From contig NZ_JARFYN010000042.1 in NCBI RefSeq assembly GCF_030272695.1, positions 1-59,237 of the forward strand: a stretch of DNA of 59,237 nucleotides, in the 5' to 3' direction. Positions 50,948 through 59,237 of this stretch are shown piece by piece. The DNA comes from Martinezella calliandrae (GTDB taxonomy: Bacteria > Pseudomonadota > Alphaproteobacteria > Rhizobiales > Rhizobiaceae). The number at the start of each line of letters is the position of its first letter. Within the stretch, counting starts at the first letter, position 1. Both the position numbers and the translations under genes were made by a program. The notes beneath the pieces were generated by a model that ran no database searches, was not told the DNA's origin, and saw only the letters and a list, made by a program, of their open reading frames with translations.

Positions 50948-52381
50948 ATGACCCGCGAAATCAGGCTCAACGCCTTCGACATGAATTGCGTCGGACACCA
51001 GTCTCCGGGGCTCTGGCGCCATCCACGCGACAAGTCCTGGACCTACAAGGACCTGGATTACTGGGTGCATCTCGCCAAGACACTTGAGCGCGGCAAATTC
51101 GATGGCCTCTTCATCGCCGATGTGCTCGGGGTCTACGACGTCCTAAACGGTAATGTCGATGCTGCTTTGCGTCACTCGGCCCAGGTACCGGTCAACGATC
51201 CGCTTCAGCTGATCCCGACCATGGCCTACGAGACCGAACATCTCGGCTTCGGCCTGACCGCGTCGCTCTCCTTCGAGCATCCCTATACTTTCGCACGCCG
51301 CATATCAACGCTCGATCACCTGACCAAAGGTCGAGTCGGCTGGAACATTGTCACCTCGTATCTAAACAGCGGCGCCCTCAATATCGGTCAGCAGGCGCAG
51401 ACGAACCATGACGACCGCTACGACCTCGCCGACGAATACCTCGAAATTTGCTACAAACTATGGGAAGCAAGCTGGGAAGACGGCGCCGTCGTCCGCGACC
51501 GGGAAAAAGGCATCTTCACTCACCCGGACAGGGTGCATCCGATCAACCACTCCGGAAAATACTTCACCGTTCCCGGCATCCACCTGAGCGAGCCCTCGCC
51601 GCAGCGCACGCCCGTTCTCTATCAGGCGGGTGCCTCCAGCCGCGGCAAGGATTTCGCCGGTGCGCATGCGGAATGCATTTTCGTCGCCGCGCCCTCCAAA
51701 GCGGTCCTGAAGCGCTATGTCGCCAACGTGCGTCAGGCGGCAGAGCGGTTGGGACGCAATCCGCGCGATATCCTCTCCTTCAATCTGCAGACCGTCATAT
51801 TGGGAGAAACGGATTCGGAAGCACAGCGCAAGTTCAACGAATACCGCCAATACGCCTCCTTTGAGGGAGCGCTGACGCTCATCTCCGGCTGGACCGGCAT
51901 CGATTTCGGGCTGTTCGGCCCTGATGAAATGCTGCGCCATCGCCATACCAATGCCGTGCAGTCTGCCGTCGAGACCTTCACGACCATCGACCCCGGCAAG
52001 GAATGGACCGTGCGCGAGATGGCGGATTGGGTTGGCGTCGGCGGCTTCGGGCCGGTCTTCGTCGGTTCGCCGTCAACCGTCGCCGACCTGATGCAGGAAT
52101 GGGTCGAAGAGACGGATGTGGACGGCTTCAACCTTGCCTACGCCGTGACTCCGGAAAGCTTCGAGGACGCGGTGGATATGCTGGTACCCGAGTTGCAGAA
52201 GCGCGGTGTCTACAAGACTGACTATCGGCAGGGCACCCTGCGAGAAAAGCTTGGCGGTAGCGGCCCAAGGCTCACAGCGCCGCATCCGGCCGCGTCGTAC
52301 CGGCGAATTCGTTCCCGGTTGTCCGTGGCACCGCCCTCAGTGAATGCGCCCACTGGAAATGATCTGTACCGGGCCACGTGA
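50948..52381 (+). CDS. DmoA/NtaA-type FMNH2-dependent monooxygenase
   Basis: 477 residues, long-form luciferase-like family (NtaA/SnaA/DszA/DmoA). Typical opening R-L-N-A-F-D-M-N-C-V-G-H-Q-S-P-G-L-W-R-H, then G-R-V-G-W-N-I-V-T-S near 131, and Y-Q-A-G-A-S-S-R-G near 222, a core signature of the family. DmoA cleaves dimethylsulfide; relatives act on dibenzothiophene sulfone, nitrilotriacetate or EDTA. Sits 33 bp after the ABC permease genes, so it is probably induced with, and fed by, transporter system 2. The C-terminal ~40 residues extend past the family core. Substrate not determined. Confidence 0.88.
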   Translation: MTREIRLNAFDMNCVGHQSPGLWRHPRDKSWTYKDLDYWVHLAKTLERGKFDGLFIADVLGVYDVLNGNVDAALRHSAQVPVNDPLQLIPTMAYETEHLGFGLTASLSFEHPYTFARRISTLDHLTKGRVGWNIVTSYLNSGALNIGQQAQTNHDDRYDLADEYLEICYKLWEASWEDGAVVRDREKGIFTHPDRVHPINHSGKYFTVPGIHLSEPSPQRTPVLYQAGASSRGKDFAGAHAECIFVAAPSKAVLKRYVANVRQAAERLGRNPRDILSFNLQTVILGETDSEAQRKFNEYRQYASFEGALTLISGWTGIDFGLFGPDEMLRHRHTNAVQSAVETFTTIDPGKEWTVREMADWVGVGGFGPVFVGSPSTVADLMQEWVEETDVDGFNLAYAVTPESFEDAVDMLVPELQKRGVYKTDYRQGTLREKLGGSGPRLTAPHPAASYRRIRSRLSVAPPSVNAPTGNDLYRAT

Positions 52382-53123
52382 TCCACGCAGGACGGAATAA
52401 ACGAAAGATGCGTGTTGATGTCTCAAAGTGCTGATTGAAGTCATGAAAAATGTGGCGTCAGCTGTTATAGTTGAAAGAGAGCATCTTCTGCTGGGAGGCA
52501 GCCACGTCCGCGAGAAAAGAGCAAGCTCGTTCGAATACTGTCCCTGTCCGAGGGTATCGCCTTCGTGGAAAACGGAGGCGACAATCTCGCGTCCTCCAAC
52601 GCGCCAATCGGCAGGTCACCCTGATGGCGGCGGCCGTTATCATCCTGTTCTTTGCGGCTATCGCTCTGCAAGCCTTGCTGACGTAATGCGAGCGATCTAC
52701 GCAGTAACCGGGGTTCCTCTCGATGACGTCGCTTCCCTGATCGCAGAACAATGGACAATCGCGCAGTCGATTGCGAACTCCTGGAGGTCGTTTCTACCGG
52801 CTGCATTTGTTGCAGCACGCCAGATTTTACGTGCAAGGCATCGCGCTGAAATGCGTCCGCGAGGAAGTGACCCGGCGTTCCCACCGAGACTTTCTCAATG
52901 AAATATCTGGCTGCACAAGGATCGGCTCAAAACGGGAAATCGACAGTCGTGGCCATTCCAATCGGTCCAAAGCGAACTCTTGCCATAGATTACCGCCACA
53001 GCGAACCCGATTCTAAGTTTTATGCACCCTTGGCGTCAGCCGCCGCCAACCCGCTCGTCTGGAGAAATATGATCAAATGCGAGGTCGACGCCTCGATAGA
53101 CGCGCTCCATGCGTGCTGGTTTT
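52382..53123. other. Gap without a recognisable gene
   Basis: 742 bp. Several short frames compete; one (52471-52686, plus) ends in a hydrophobic 20-residue segment and another (52898-53140, plus) is uncharacterised, but none has a clear ribosome-binding site or a family I recognise. Base composition is lower in GC than the flanks. May be decayed DNA. Confidence 0.4.
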
Positions 53124-54335
53124 TTAACTCTCATGCTTAAGCGCATGCTTGACGCGGAAGATCAAGAGAGCGACCGCGGTAAGAACAACGGGGATCGAGA
53201 TGAGCATTACGGCGGGATCGATATGAACGCCAGCGTGTTCCGACGCCTCAACGACGACCTTGAGAATTCCTAGAAGATAATAGCTGATCGCGATGATCGA
53301 AAAGCCTTCCACCGCTCGCTGGATCTTGACCTGCACGGCGGTGCGGTCCGCCATCGCTTTGATCTGGCTGGCATTCTGATACTCGATCTCGAACTGAATG
53401 CGCGTTTGAAGGAGGTCGATCAGATGCATCGTGGCGCGCGACAATTGATCGAGGCGCAGGGACGTGGCCTCGCACGTCCGGATCGCGGGCTTGAACCGTC
53501 GAACGACAAAGACGCCGAAGCGCTGAAACCCAGGAAAATGCTCCTCTCGGAGCTCGGCGATCCGTTCCTCGACGATCTTTGCATAGGCTGTCGTTGCGCC
53601 GAACCGATGACGTGTCTCGGCCGTCGCCGAAATAACCTGTGCGGAAAGGACGGAGATATCCTCGAGGAGATCCTTGTGCTCGCCGGGCGCAGTCTTCAGA
53701 TTCCTCTCGGTCAGTTCGATAAGCTTGGCGTCGAACCGGTCGAGCAGCGGTCCAAGGCGCCTAGCTTGCGGTAGCCCGAGCAGCGCCATCGAGCGGTATG
53801 TCTCGATCTCATAAATGCGCCTGACCATCCGGCCGAGGCGGTACGAATTGAGGTCCCTATTGAAAAGCAGGACCCGGCTCGTGTTGTCGCGTCCAACACG
53901 GAAGTCTGAACATACATGCGCCGAGCCGCCTCCGATGTGGGAGGCGGCCGAATCCTTGAAGCCGAGCTGGGCAATGAAGGGGCCGAGCTCCTCCGGTGCC
54001 GATCCAAGTACAATGATCCCAACGCGGGAAACCAGACGGGCGGATCCGATCCCCGTGATTTTCGTGAAGTCGTGCACCGTCAGACGCGAAGCGGGCCAGT
54101 CCGTGACCGGCTCTTTAATCTGGGTCACTCGCGTCACGGTGACGAACTCGGTGTGATGTTCGACCCGTGTTCGGGCCTCACCCTCGGCGCCCTCTAATTC
54201 TATCGATGACGGTCCTCCTTCGCGGAGGTGTTCCGTTGGCCTCTCGGGCATCAACGCGACGTGCTCGACATATGCCGGGCCAGTGAAGTAGATGGACGGC
54301 CGCGCGTGGAGCTCGGCGTTGAAATCATGTGACAT
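53124..54335 (-). CDS. DUF3422 family membrane protein
   Basis: 403 residues from ATG 54335 (AAGGA upstream). Begins F-N-A-E-L-H-A-R-P-S-I-Y-F, the DUF3422 hallmark, continues with a long alpha-rich region, and ends in two TM helices (about 335-355 and 375-395), so it is a C-terminally anchored inner-membrane protein. Function unknown; the coiled-coil-like central part resembles ion-transport accessory proteins such as CorA only loosely. Upstream on the same strand lie a degraded ORF and the CDC48 gene. Confidence 0.85.
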   Translation of the reverse strand: MSHDFNAELHARPSIYFTGPAYVEHVALMPERPTEHLREGGPSSIELEGAEGEARTRVEHHTEFVTVTRVTQIKEPVTDWPASRLTVHDFTKITGIGSARLVSRVGIIVLGSAPEELGPFIAQLGFKDSAASHIGGGSAHVCSDFRVGRDNTSRVLLFNRDLNSYRLGRMVRRIYEIETYRSMALLGLPQARRLGPLLDRFDAKLIELTERNLKTAPGEHKDLLEDISVLSAQVISATAETRHRFGATTAYAKIVEERIAELREEHFPGFQRFGVFVVRRFKPAIRTCEATSLRLDQLSRATMHLIDLLQTRIQFEIEYQNASQIKAMADRTAVQVKIQRAVEGFSIIAISYYLLGILKVVVEASEHAGVHIDPAVMLISIPVVLTAVALLIFRVKHALKHES

Positions 54336-54465
54336 TGAATTCCTTGCCTCACGCTCCTGTGCCCACCGAATTGGGACGACCCCTATCAAGAAGGATTCGG
54401 CCGTGTGAAGCAAGGGATCGGAGGCGGCTTTAAAGAGCCGCGCACGATCCCGAGATCGTTCGGGT

Positions 54466-54845
54466 CTACTTCGGAAACTCGCTGATGTAGTCCTTCGTGA
54501 CGACGTCGAGACCGGATCGGATCACCGCGTCGGCCTTCCTGCGCTTTTTCAGGGACACTATGGAATAGATCGCGACGGCATCCGTCTGGATAGGACGCTG
54601 GCCGATCGCGCCGTTGACATAGCCGTCACGGGGCGCCTCAAGCTCGACCTTAGTTAGGGGTGTCTCTCGCGACGACGGAAAACTTGCCTTCGTCAAAGTC
54701 CGCCCTGTTCTTACCGATGAAGCTCTGCGGGCCTCGAAAACATATGCCGCCATCCCCCACGACGACGATGGCCGCGAGTTCCGGATTGGCGGCCTTCAGG
54801 TCGCGTTCATCTGCGGCAAAAGAGGTCAGAGTTGCGAGCCGATGA
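54466..54845 (-). pseudogene. Probable frameshifted ORF between CDC48 and DUF3422 genes
   Basis: Two minus-strand frames look coding in sequence: upstream frame with D-L-K-A-A-N-P-E-L-A-A-I-V-V-V-G-D-G-G (about 54680-54830), and after it, in another frame, P-R-D-G-Y-V-N-G-A-I-G-Q-R-P-I-Q-T-D-A-V through S-G-L-D-V-V-T-K-D-Y. Codon use fits neighbours in both. A single indel near 54660 would join them. An AAGGAG overlaps the CDC48 stop and could have initiated it. Family not recognised. Confidence 0.4.
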
Positions 54846-54849
54846 ACAG

Positions 54850-57132
54850 CTACTCCTTTGCCTGGCGTAGCGGTGTGAAGCCGATTTGCATCCGCTGTTG
54901 TGGATTTTCTTGTCGGAGAGTCCGAAGCATTTCCTCATAGTCCCGTTCGACTTCCGGGGTGACTGACGGGCGAACCTCCTGGAGAGCCTTGTCGAAGTCC
55001 TCCTTTGTTACCTTTGACGCATCGATCGACTGCCGCAATGCGATGAGACCGGACCGACGCGTGAGATCCTCAAGATCCGCGCCGGTGAAACGTTCAGTTC
55101 GCTCAGCGAGCGCGTCGAGATCCACGTCGTCGGCGAGCGGCATTTTTTTCGTGTGTATGCCCAGGATTTTGCGCCGAGCCTTCGCGTCCGGTACCGCTAC
55201 ATAAACCAGCTCGTCGAAACGTCCCGGCCGGAGCAAGGCGGGATCAAGCAGGTTCGGCCGGTTGGTTGCCGCCATGACGACGACGCCTCGCATGTCCTCC
55301 AATCCGTCCATTTCGGCCAACAGGGTATTGACGACGCGCTCCGTTACCGCCGGTTCTCCGAGACCACTCCCTCGGACTGGAGCCAGAGAGTCGATCTCGT
55401 CGATGAAGATGACCGTCGGCGCGACCTGCCTCGCGCGTTCGAAAAGGCGTGAGACCTGCTGTTCGGACTCACCGTACCATTTCGAAAGAAGATCGGACGA
55501 TTTGGTCGCTACAAAATTCGCCTCCGCCTCGCGGGCGACGGCTTTGGCCAGCAATGTCTTACCAGTTCCAGGAGGACCGAAGAGGAGGAACCCCTTGGCG
55601 GGACGGATTCCCATCCGCTTGAACGATTGAGGGGACCTGAGAGGGAGTTCGACCCCCTCCTTCAACTTTATCTGGGCTTCGTCGAGCCCGCCAACATCGT
55701 CCCAGCGCACGTTGGGAGCCTGAATCATGATCTCGCGCAGCGCAGAGGGTTGGATACGCTTCATCGCGGAGAGGAAGTCGTCCTGGGAGACAGTAAGCTT
55801 ATCGAGAACCTCCCTGGGGATGCCTTCTTTCAGGTTGATATCTGGCAGTACCCGACGCAATGCGTCCATGGCGGCTTCGCGCACCAAAGCACCGAGGTCT
55901 GCTCCAACGAAGCCATATGTGGTCCTGGCGATCTCATCGAGGTCGGTATTCTCGGCAAGCGGCATGCCTCTCGTATGGATGGCGAGAATTTCTCGTCGAC
56001 CAATCTGGTCCGGAACCCCGATGACAATCTCACGGTCGAAGCGCCCCGGGCGGCGCAGCGCCTCATCGATCGCATCCCGCCTATTTGTCGCGCCGATCAC
56101 AACAATATTCTGCCTCGGCTCCAATCCATCCATGAGGGTTAGCAACTGCGCGACAATGCGCCGTTCGACTTCTCCGGTCACTTGCTCGCGCTTTGGTGCG
56201 ATGGAGTCGATTTCGTCGATGAAGATGATGGACGGCGCATTCTGCGAAGCCTCTTGAAAGACTTGCCTCAAGCGCTCCTCGGACTCCCCGTAACGGCTGC
56301 CCATGATCTCGGGACCGGCGATATGGTAGAAATTGGCTTCCGTCTCATTGGCGACGGCCCTGGCCAGCAGCGTCTTGCCGGTCCCCGGGGGCCCATAGAG
56401 AAGCACGCCTTTCGGCGGCTCAATGCCCAAACGCTGAAACAGCTCCGGATGGCGCAATGGCAATTCCACCATCTCGCGGACTTGCTCGACGGAGGTGCCA
56501 AGTCCGCCGATATCGTCGTATGTCACGTCAGCTCGACGTGCTTCCTTTGGCTCCTCAAACTGCGAACGCAATTCGACAACCGTCTGCTCGTTCATCTGGA
56601 CGATGCCTCTGGGTTGTGTCGAAACAACCACGAGCCTGATTTCCTGCAGACCGTAGGCTGGGAGATCGGGTAAGTTGCGAAGGCGTGGGTCCGCAGCGCG
56701 CGGATCTCTTACTCGTTGCTGGACCGACGTCGAAACAACGTCGCCCGCCACCATGGGGCGGTGAAGAAACGTGCGTTGCAAAGCTTCTCCAGAGCCCTGC
56801 AACATTAAGTTTTTCTGGGCCGGACCGAGGACAACCTTTGTAGCCGGCTTGGCGTCTGCCTTGCGAACCTCGATATGGTCGCCGCTTGTTGCGCCTGCAT
56901 TTACTCGCTGAAGACCGTCGAGCCGGACCAGGTTTAGGCCCTCATCATCAGGATAGGGCCTCATCGCGATCGCGGCCGTATGCCGCTTGCCGATCAGTTC
57001 AATGAGCTCGCCCTCTCTTATGCCCAGCTTGGTCATCGCCGTTGTGGATAGTCGGGCGATGCTGGCGCCTGCATCCTGCGGTCGCATGTTTGCAACCTGC
57101 AAAGTGAATACGTGGTCGTCCGAAACAGACAT
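54850..57132 (-). CDS. CDC48/VAT-type AAA+ ATPase
   Basis: 760 residues from ATG 57132 (GGAGGGG upstream). N-domain (about 1-190) of the CDC48 double-psi barrel type, then D1 with G-P-P-G-T-G-K-T (about 245), I-F-I-D-E-I-D-S-I-A-P and G-A-T-N-R, and D2 with G-P-P-G-T-G-K-T (about 517), I-F-I-D-E-I-D-S-L-A-P and A-A-T-N-R-P. Both domains keep Walker A/B and arginine-finger segments (R-R-P-G-R-F-D, L-R-P-G-R-F-D), so both should hydrolyse ATP. Homologues unfold proteins in archaea and eukaryotes; bacterial carriers are scattered, indicating transfer. Substrate and cofactors unknown. Confidence 0.93.
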   Translation of the reverse strand: MSVSDDHVFTLQVANMRPQDAGASIARLSTTAMTKLGIREGELIELIGKRHTAAIAMRPYPDDEGLNLVRLDGLQRVNAGATSGDHIEVRKADAKPATKVVLGPAQKNLMLQGSGEALQRTFLHRPMVAGDVVSTSVQQRVRDPRAADPRLRNLPDLPAYGLQEIRLVVVSTQPRGIVQMNEQTVVELRSQFEEPKEARRADVTYDDIGGLGTSVEQVREMVELPLRHPELFQRLGIEPPKGVLLYGPPGTGKTLLARAVANETEANFYHIAGPEIMGSRYGESEERLRQVFQEASQNAPSIIFIDEIDSIAPKREQVTGEVERRIVAQLLTLMDGLEPRQNIVVIGATNRRDAIDEALRRPGRFDREIVIGVPDQIGRREILAIHTRGMPLAENTDLDEIARTTYGFVGADLGALVREAAMDALRRVLPDINLKEGIPREVLDKLTVSQDDFLSAMKRIQPSALREIMIQAPNVRWDDVGGLDEAQIKLKEGVELPLRSPQSFKRMGIRPAKGFLLFGPPGTGKTLLAKAVAREAEANFVATKSSDLLSKWYGESEQQVSRLFERARQVAPTVIFIDEIDSLAPVRGSGLGEPAVTERVVNTLLAEMDGLEDMRGVVVMAATNRPNLLDPALLRPGRFDELVYVAVPDAKARRKILGIHTKKMPLADDVDLDALAERTERFTGADLEDLTRRSGLIALRQSIDASKVTKEDFDKALQEVRPSVTPEVERDYEEMLRTLRQENPQQRMQIGFTPLRQAKE

Positions 57133-57788
57133 GGGCCCCTCCAAAGTGCTTTCCTTAAAAAGGTATCCTGATAGTTAGGAAGCCGACAGAAAAGGCAAGC
57201 AATTCTCCGACGATCGAGCCTTCCTGCGAACGACGACGTGCCCGGCGATTGTTTCTAGGGTAAACGGGTAGCGCGCCGAACTATACAAAAATATTGGCCA
57301 ATCATGCTCTCTGTCGCGTGATTGCGGGCGACGGCAGACGTGAGCTAGCTGCAGCGAAATCTATGGCGCGCGACAGTATCGACGTATCTCGTTCCCGTCG
57401 AGATGGCGTTGCGTTGCGACAGCTATCGCTGTGTTCGATACCGTCCGGGTCAAAAAAGGGGCGCAGTTTGTCGAGCGCCTGAAATCAGCGCCTGAAATCA
57501 GCGCCTGAAATCGACCCTGATTCGACAAGGAAAAAAGAACGGCGTTCGCAGCTCTGGCTCGTCGTTTGCGCTCACGCGCGGGCTGCGCAATCCCGGCGCC
57601 TCGTCCTTCGCAGGCTTCGTGCCGCGCTTGTTCTTCGCCGCAGGGCTGTTTTGTTGTCATATGGCGTCCAGTCGCGCAAAGCGCTATCGGAATCTGCAAT
57701 GCTCGACTTTGCTCGCGACGCGTTGCATTCATGCAAATGAGAGCAGCGTCCGAGCCAACCGCAACAAACGACAAGCCAGGTGAAATAC
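57133..57788. other. Gap with 13-bp tandem repeat
   Basis: 656 bp without a recognised gene. Contains the repeat at 57475-57513. The short frames seen on either strand have no family match that I recognise. Confidence 0.4.
57475..57513. repeat. Three 13-bp direct tandem repeats
   Basis: GCGCCTGAAATCA at 57475-57487 and 57488-57500, and GCGCCTGAAATCG at 57501-57513. Possibly slippage-derived or a regulatory iteron-like array; too few copies to call an origin. Confidence 0.85.
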
Positions 57789-58649
57789 ATGAAGCAGCAC
57801 TCGATAACGGCCGCGCCCGCCGATGCAGAAGCCCGCAAATCCGTTGCGCCGGTGGTCTGTTATCCGACCGATACCCTGCCGCGCCCGAATCTCGCAGCCT
57901 ACAGGGAGATCCGATCCGATCTTGAGCTGACTGCCAGGGTCGTCGTGCCTCCGCGCGAAGCGGAATGCTGGACGGTTCCGGCCGGACATTTCTGCCGAAT
58001 TCTGTCTTTCGAAGGTCCGCAGGTGGGAGACCTGAATCTCTTCAACGCCCATGACTTTAACGAGCGGCTCTATACGGGCAAAACCCGCGCGCTCAACGGC
58101 ACCCATGTCGGGCTGGGCGATCAGCTGTTTTCCAATTTGCCATTTCTGCGCCCGATGGCGACGATCACTCACGATACATTGGATTGGTACGGCTTCGACA
58201 AGTTTGGCGGGGGCGTGCATGACGTTATCGGCACCCGATGTGATCCATACACCAATAATCTGCTGCACGAGGGCAGCCAATATCATCATTGCTGCCATTC
58301 CAACCTCACCCGCGCCTTCGCGCGCCATTCGGGCAAAAGCCCTCGTGAGGCAGAGGCCTATATCCACGACGTGCTGAACGTCTTCATGTGCACGGGCTTC
58401 ACTCGCGATACTGGCCAGTATTTCATGAAGGCAAGCCCAGTCCGGCCTGGTGATTTTCTGGAATTTTTTGCGGAAATCGACCTCGTTGGTTGCATGTCCG
58501 CTTGCCCCGGCGGCGATTGCTCGACGGAGCATTCATCGGACAGAGCACGCTGCTATCCGCTGGTGGTAGAAGTCTACCGGCCAATGCGGCTTCCTGTCGG
58601 ATGGACGATGCCGCCGAGAAATGGTTACGACGGATCGCACGGCCTTTAG
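57789..58649 (+). CDS. DUF1989 (urea carboxylase-associated) family protein
   Basis: 286 residues from ATG 57789 (CCAGG upstream); GTG 57780 also possible. DUF1989 domain about 45-240: E-C-W-T-V-P-A-G-H-F-C-R-I, V-G-D-L-N-L-F-N-A-H-D-F-N-E-R, with many cysteines and histidines (H-H-C-C-H-S-N, S-A-C-P-G-G-D-C-S) that may bind metal. Family members accompany urea carboxylase/allophanate and guanidine metabolism. No such genes are in the window, so its role here is unresolved. Confidence 0.85.
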   Translation: MKQHSITAAPADAEARKSVAPVVCYPTDTLPRPNLAAYREIRSDLELTARVVVPPREAECWTVPAGHFCRILSFEGPQVGDLNLFNAHDFNERLYTGKTRALNGTHVGLGDQLFSNLPFLRPMATITHDTLDWYGFDKFGGGVHDVIGTRCDPYTNNLLHEGSQYHHCCHSNLTRAFARHSGKSPREAEAYIHDVLNVFMCTGFTRDTGQYFMKASPVRPGDFLEFFAEIDLVGCMSACPGGDCSTEHSSDRARCYPLVVEVYRPMRLPVGWTMPPRNGYDGSHGL

Positions 58650-58760
58650 TGCTCACGTCTTAGACGATCTGCCTGCTTGGTTGTTTTGCAAAGCCAGGCA
58701 GATCTCCATCGCCGCCGCAATGACTTTCAAACACATACGGGTGATTGCTGTCGCTACCGG

Positions 58761-58897
58761 TTGGCCCGAGAGCGCGAAATCGTCGGTATGGCAGATGCCT
58801 GTCGCCTTGACCTCACTTCGCCGGCCTTCTGGCCGTTGAGCTCTGCAGTCATGACTTCGAGCGATTTTCCAGCGGCAACGGCGGCGCCTACATCCAT
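58761..58897 (-). pseudogene. N-terminal remnant of class III alcohol dehydrogenase
   Basis: Minus strand: M-D-V-G-A-A-V-A-A-G-K-S-L-E-V-M, then K-A-G-E-V, a frameshift, then E-V-K-A-T-G-I-C-H-T-D-D-F-A-L-S-G, the catalytic-zinc region of glutathione-dependent formaldehyde dehydrogenase (AdhC/FrmA). Family comparison suggests a short deletion (about 7 nt) at the frameshift, and everything after S-G is lost. Confidence 0.75.
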
Positions 58898-58948
58898 GGA
58901 GGATATCCCTTTGACATACTTCGCATTTTTTCAGGTTCCAACGACCAG

Positions 58949-59237
58949 TCATCCGATGGTCTTTTCGAATTCCGGCAGTGCCTCGAAGAGGTCGGCGACG
59001 AGGCCGTAGTCGGCGATCTGGAAGATCGGCGCCTCTTCGTCCTTGTTGATCGCGACGATGACCTTCGAATCCTTCATGCCGGCCAGATGCTGGATGGCGC
59101 CGGAAATGCCGCAGGCGATATAGAGCTGCGGGGCGACCACCTTGCCGGTCTGACCCACCTGCCAGTCGTTCGGCGCATAGCCGGCATCGACGGCAGCGCG
59201 CGAGGCGCCAACCGCTGCGCCGAGCTTGTCGGCGACC
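58949..59237 (-). CDS. etfA: Electron transfer flavoprotein alpha subunit, C-terminal part (runs off the window)
   Basis: Last ~96 codons, incomplete at the 5' end. FAD-binding signature V-G-A-S-R-A-A-V-D-A-G-Y, then D-W-Q-V-G-Q-T-G-K-V-V-A-P-Q-L-Y and C-G-I-S-G-A-I-Q-H-L-A-G-M, ending D-L-F-E-A-L-P-E-F. EtfA with EtfB passes electrons from acyl-CoA and other dehydrogenases to ETF-quinone oxidoreductase. etfB would be expected just beyond the window on the same strand. Confidence 0.95.
   Translation of the reverse strand, partial: VADKLGAAVGASRAAVDAGYAPNDWQVGQTGKVVAPQLYIACGISGAIQHLAGMKDSKVIVAINKDEEAPIFQIADYGLVADLFEALPEFEKTIG

Noticed and set aside
52471..52686. 71-codon frame ending in a hydrophobic segment
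   Set aside because: No ribosome-binding site, unusual basic N-terminal part, no family; the hydrophobic tail alone is not enough evidence.
57475..57513. Possible replication-origin iterons
   Set aside because: Only three 13-bp copies, no replication initiator gene and no AT-rich unwinding region beside them.

Overview
This is a GC-rich (about 60%) chromosomal or large-plasmid segment from what looks like an alphaproteobacterium of the Rhizobiales (Rhizobium/Agrobacterium/Mesorhizobium/Ochrobactrum type). That placement is inferred from codon use and gene content: a chrBA locus, an ohr/ohrR pair, ribose-type (CUT2) sugar ABC transporters, DUF3422, DUF4168 and DUF1989 proteins, and a bacterial CDC48-type ATPase. 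No ribosomal or other strong phylogenetic marker is present. I saw no tRNA, rRNA, CRISPR array, intact insertion sequence or integrase.

Layout. (1) 0.1-6.2 kb: chromate and membrane-redox island, with a short ChrB paralogue divergent from chrB-chrA, then a PepSY protein, a cytochrome b561-like protein and a response regulator/sensor kinase pair. (2) 6.6-9.7 kb: four-carbon acid-sugar kinase divergent from a PdxA2-type dehydrogenase and a DeoR regulator, a probable D-threonate/erythronate-type module. (3) 9.8-13.4 kb: an orphan cobalamin-binding radical SAM protein and small exported or membrane proteins. (4) 13.9-22.4 kb: thiol and oxidative stress region, with a Tat-exported alpha/beta hydrolase, a two-component system, DipZ, MsrA, Ohr, OhrR and an HtrA-like protease. 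The hydrolase, dipZ-msrA and ohr share a helically phased upstream motif, suggesting one regulon probably run by the local response regulator. (5) 22.6-26.7 kb: luciferase-type oxidoreductase, old yellow enzyme, small stress protein, MFS carrier. (6) 26.7-27.7 kb: a COG1373-type ATPase pseudogene whose N-terminal half lies inverted next to its C-terminal half, bordered by a five-copy 21/22-bp repeat. (7) 28.0-34.5 kb: an MFS carrier with a periplasmic insertion and a sigma-54 promoter, a D-2-hydroxyacid dehydrogenase, an EthD-like protein, a DapA-family aldolase and a GntR regulator. (8) 34.8-39.2 kb: HlyD / double ABC-2 permease / HlyD efflux operon with no ATPase gene.

(9) 39.8-52.4 kb: probably the most interesting block. 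An SfnB-type flavoprotein, a DszC-type flavin monooxygenase, two complete CUT2 'sugar' ABC transporters and a DmoA/NtaA-type flavin monooxygenase are interleaved so that each transporter is linked to one monooxygenase. This looks like an organosulfur scavenging locus that uses sugar-class importers; no flavin reductase is present in the window. (10) 53.1-59.2 kb: DUF3422 membrane protein, a degraded ORF, CDC48-type AAA+ ATPase, DUF1989 protein, a class III alcohol dehydrogenase remnant, and the 3' end of etfA running off the window.

Gene decay is visible at several places: the split ATPase (26.7-27.6 kb), a LysR remnant (39.4-39.6 kb), the ORF at 54.5-54.8 kb and the adh remnant (58.8 kb). 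Together with the repeats, this suggests an accessory region assembled by repeated insertion and deletion.
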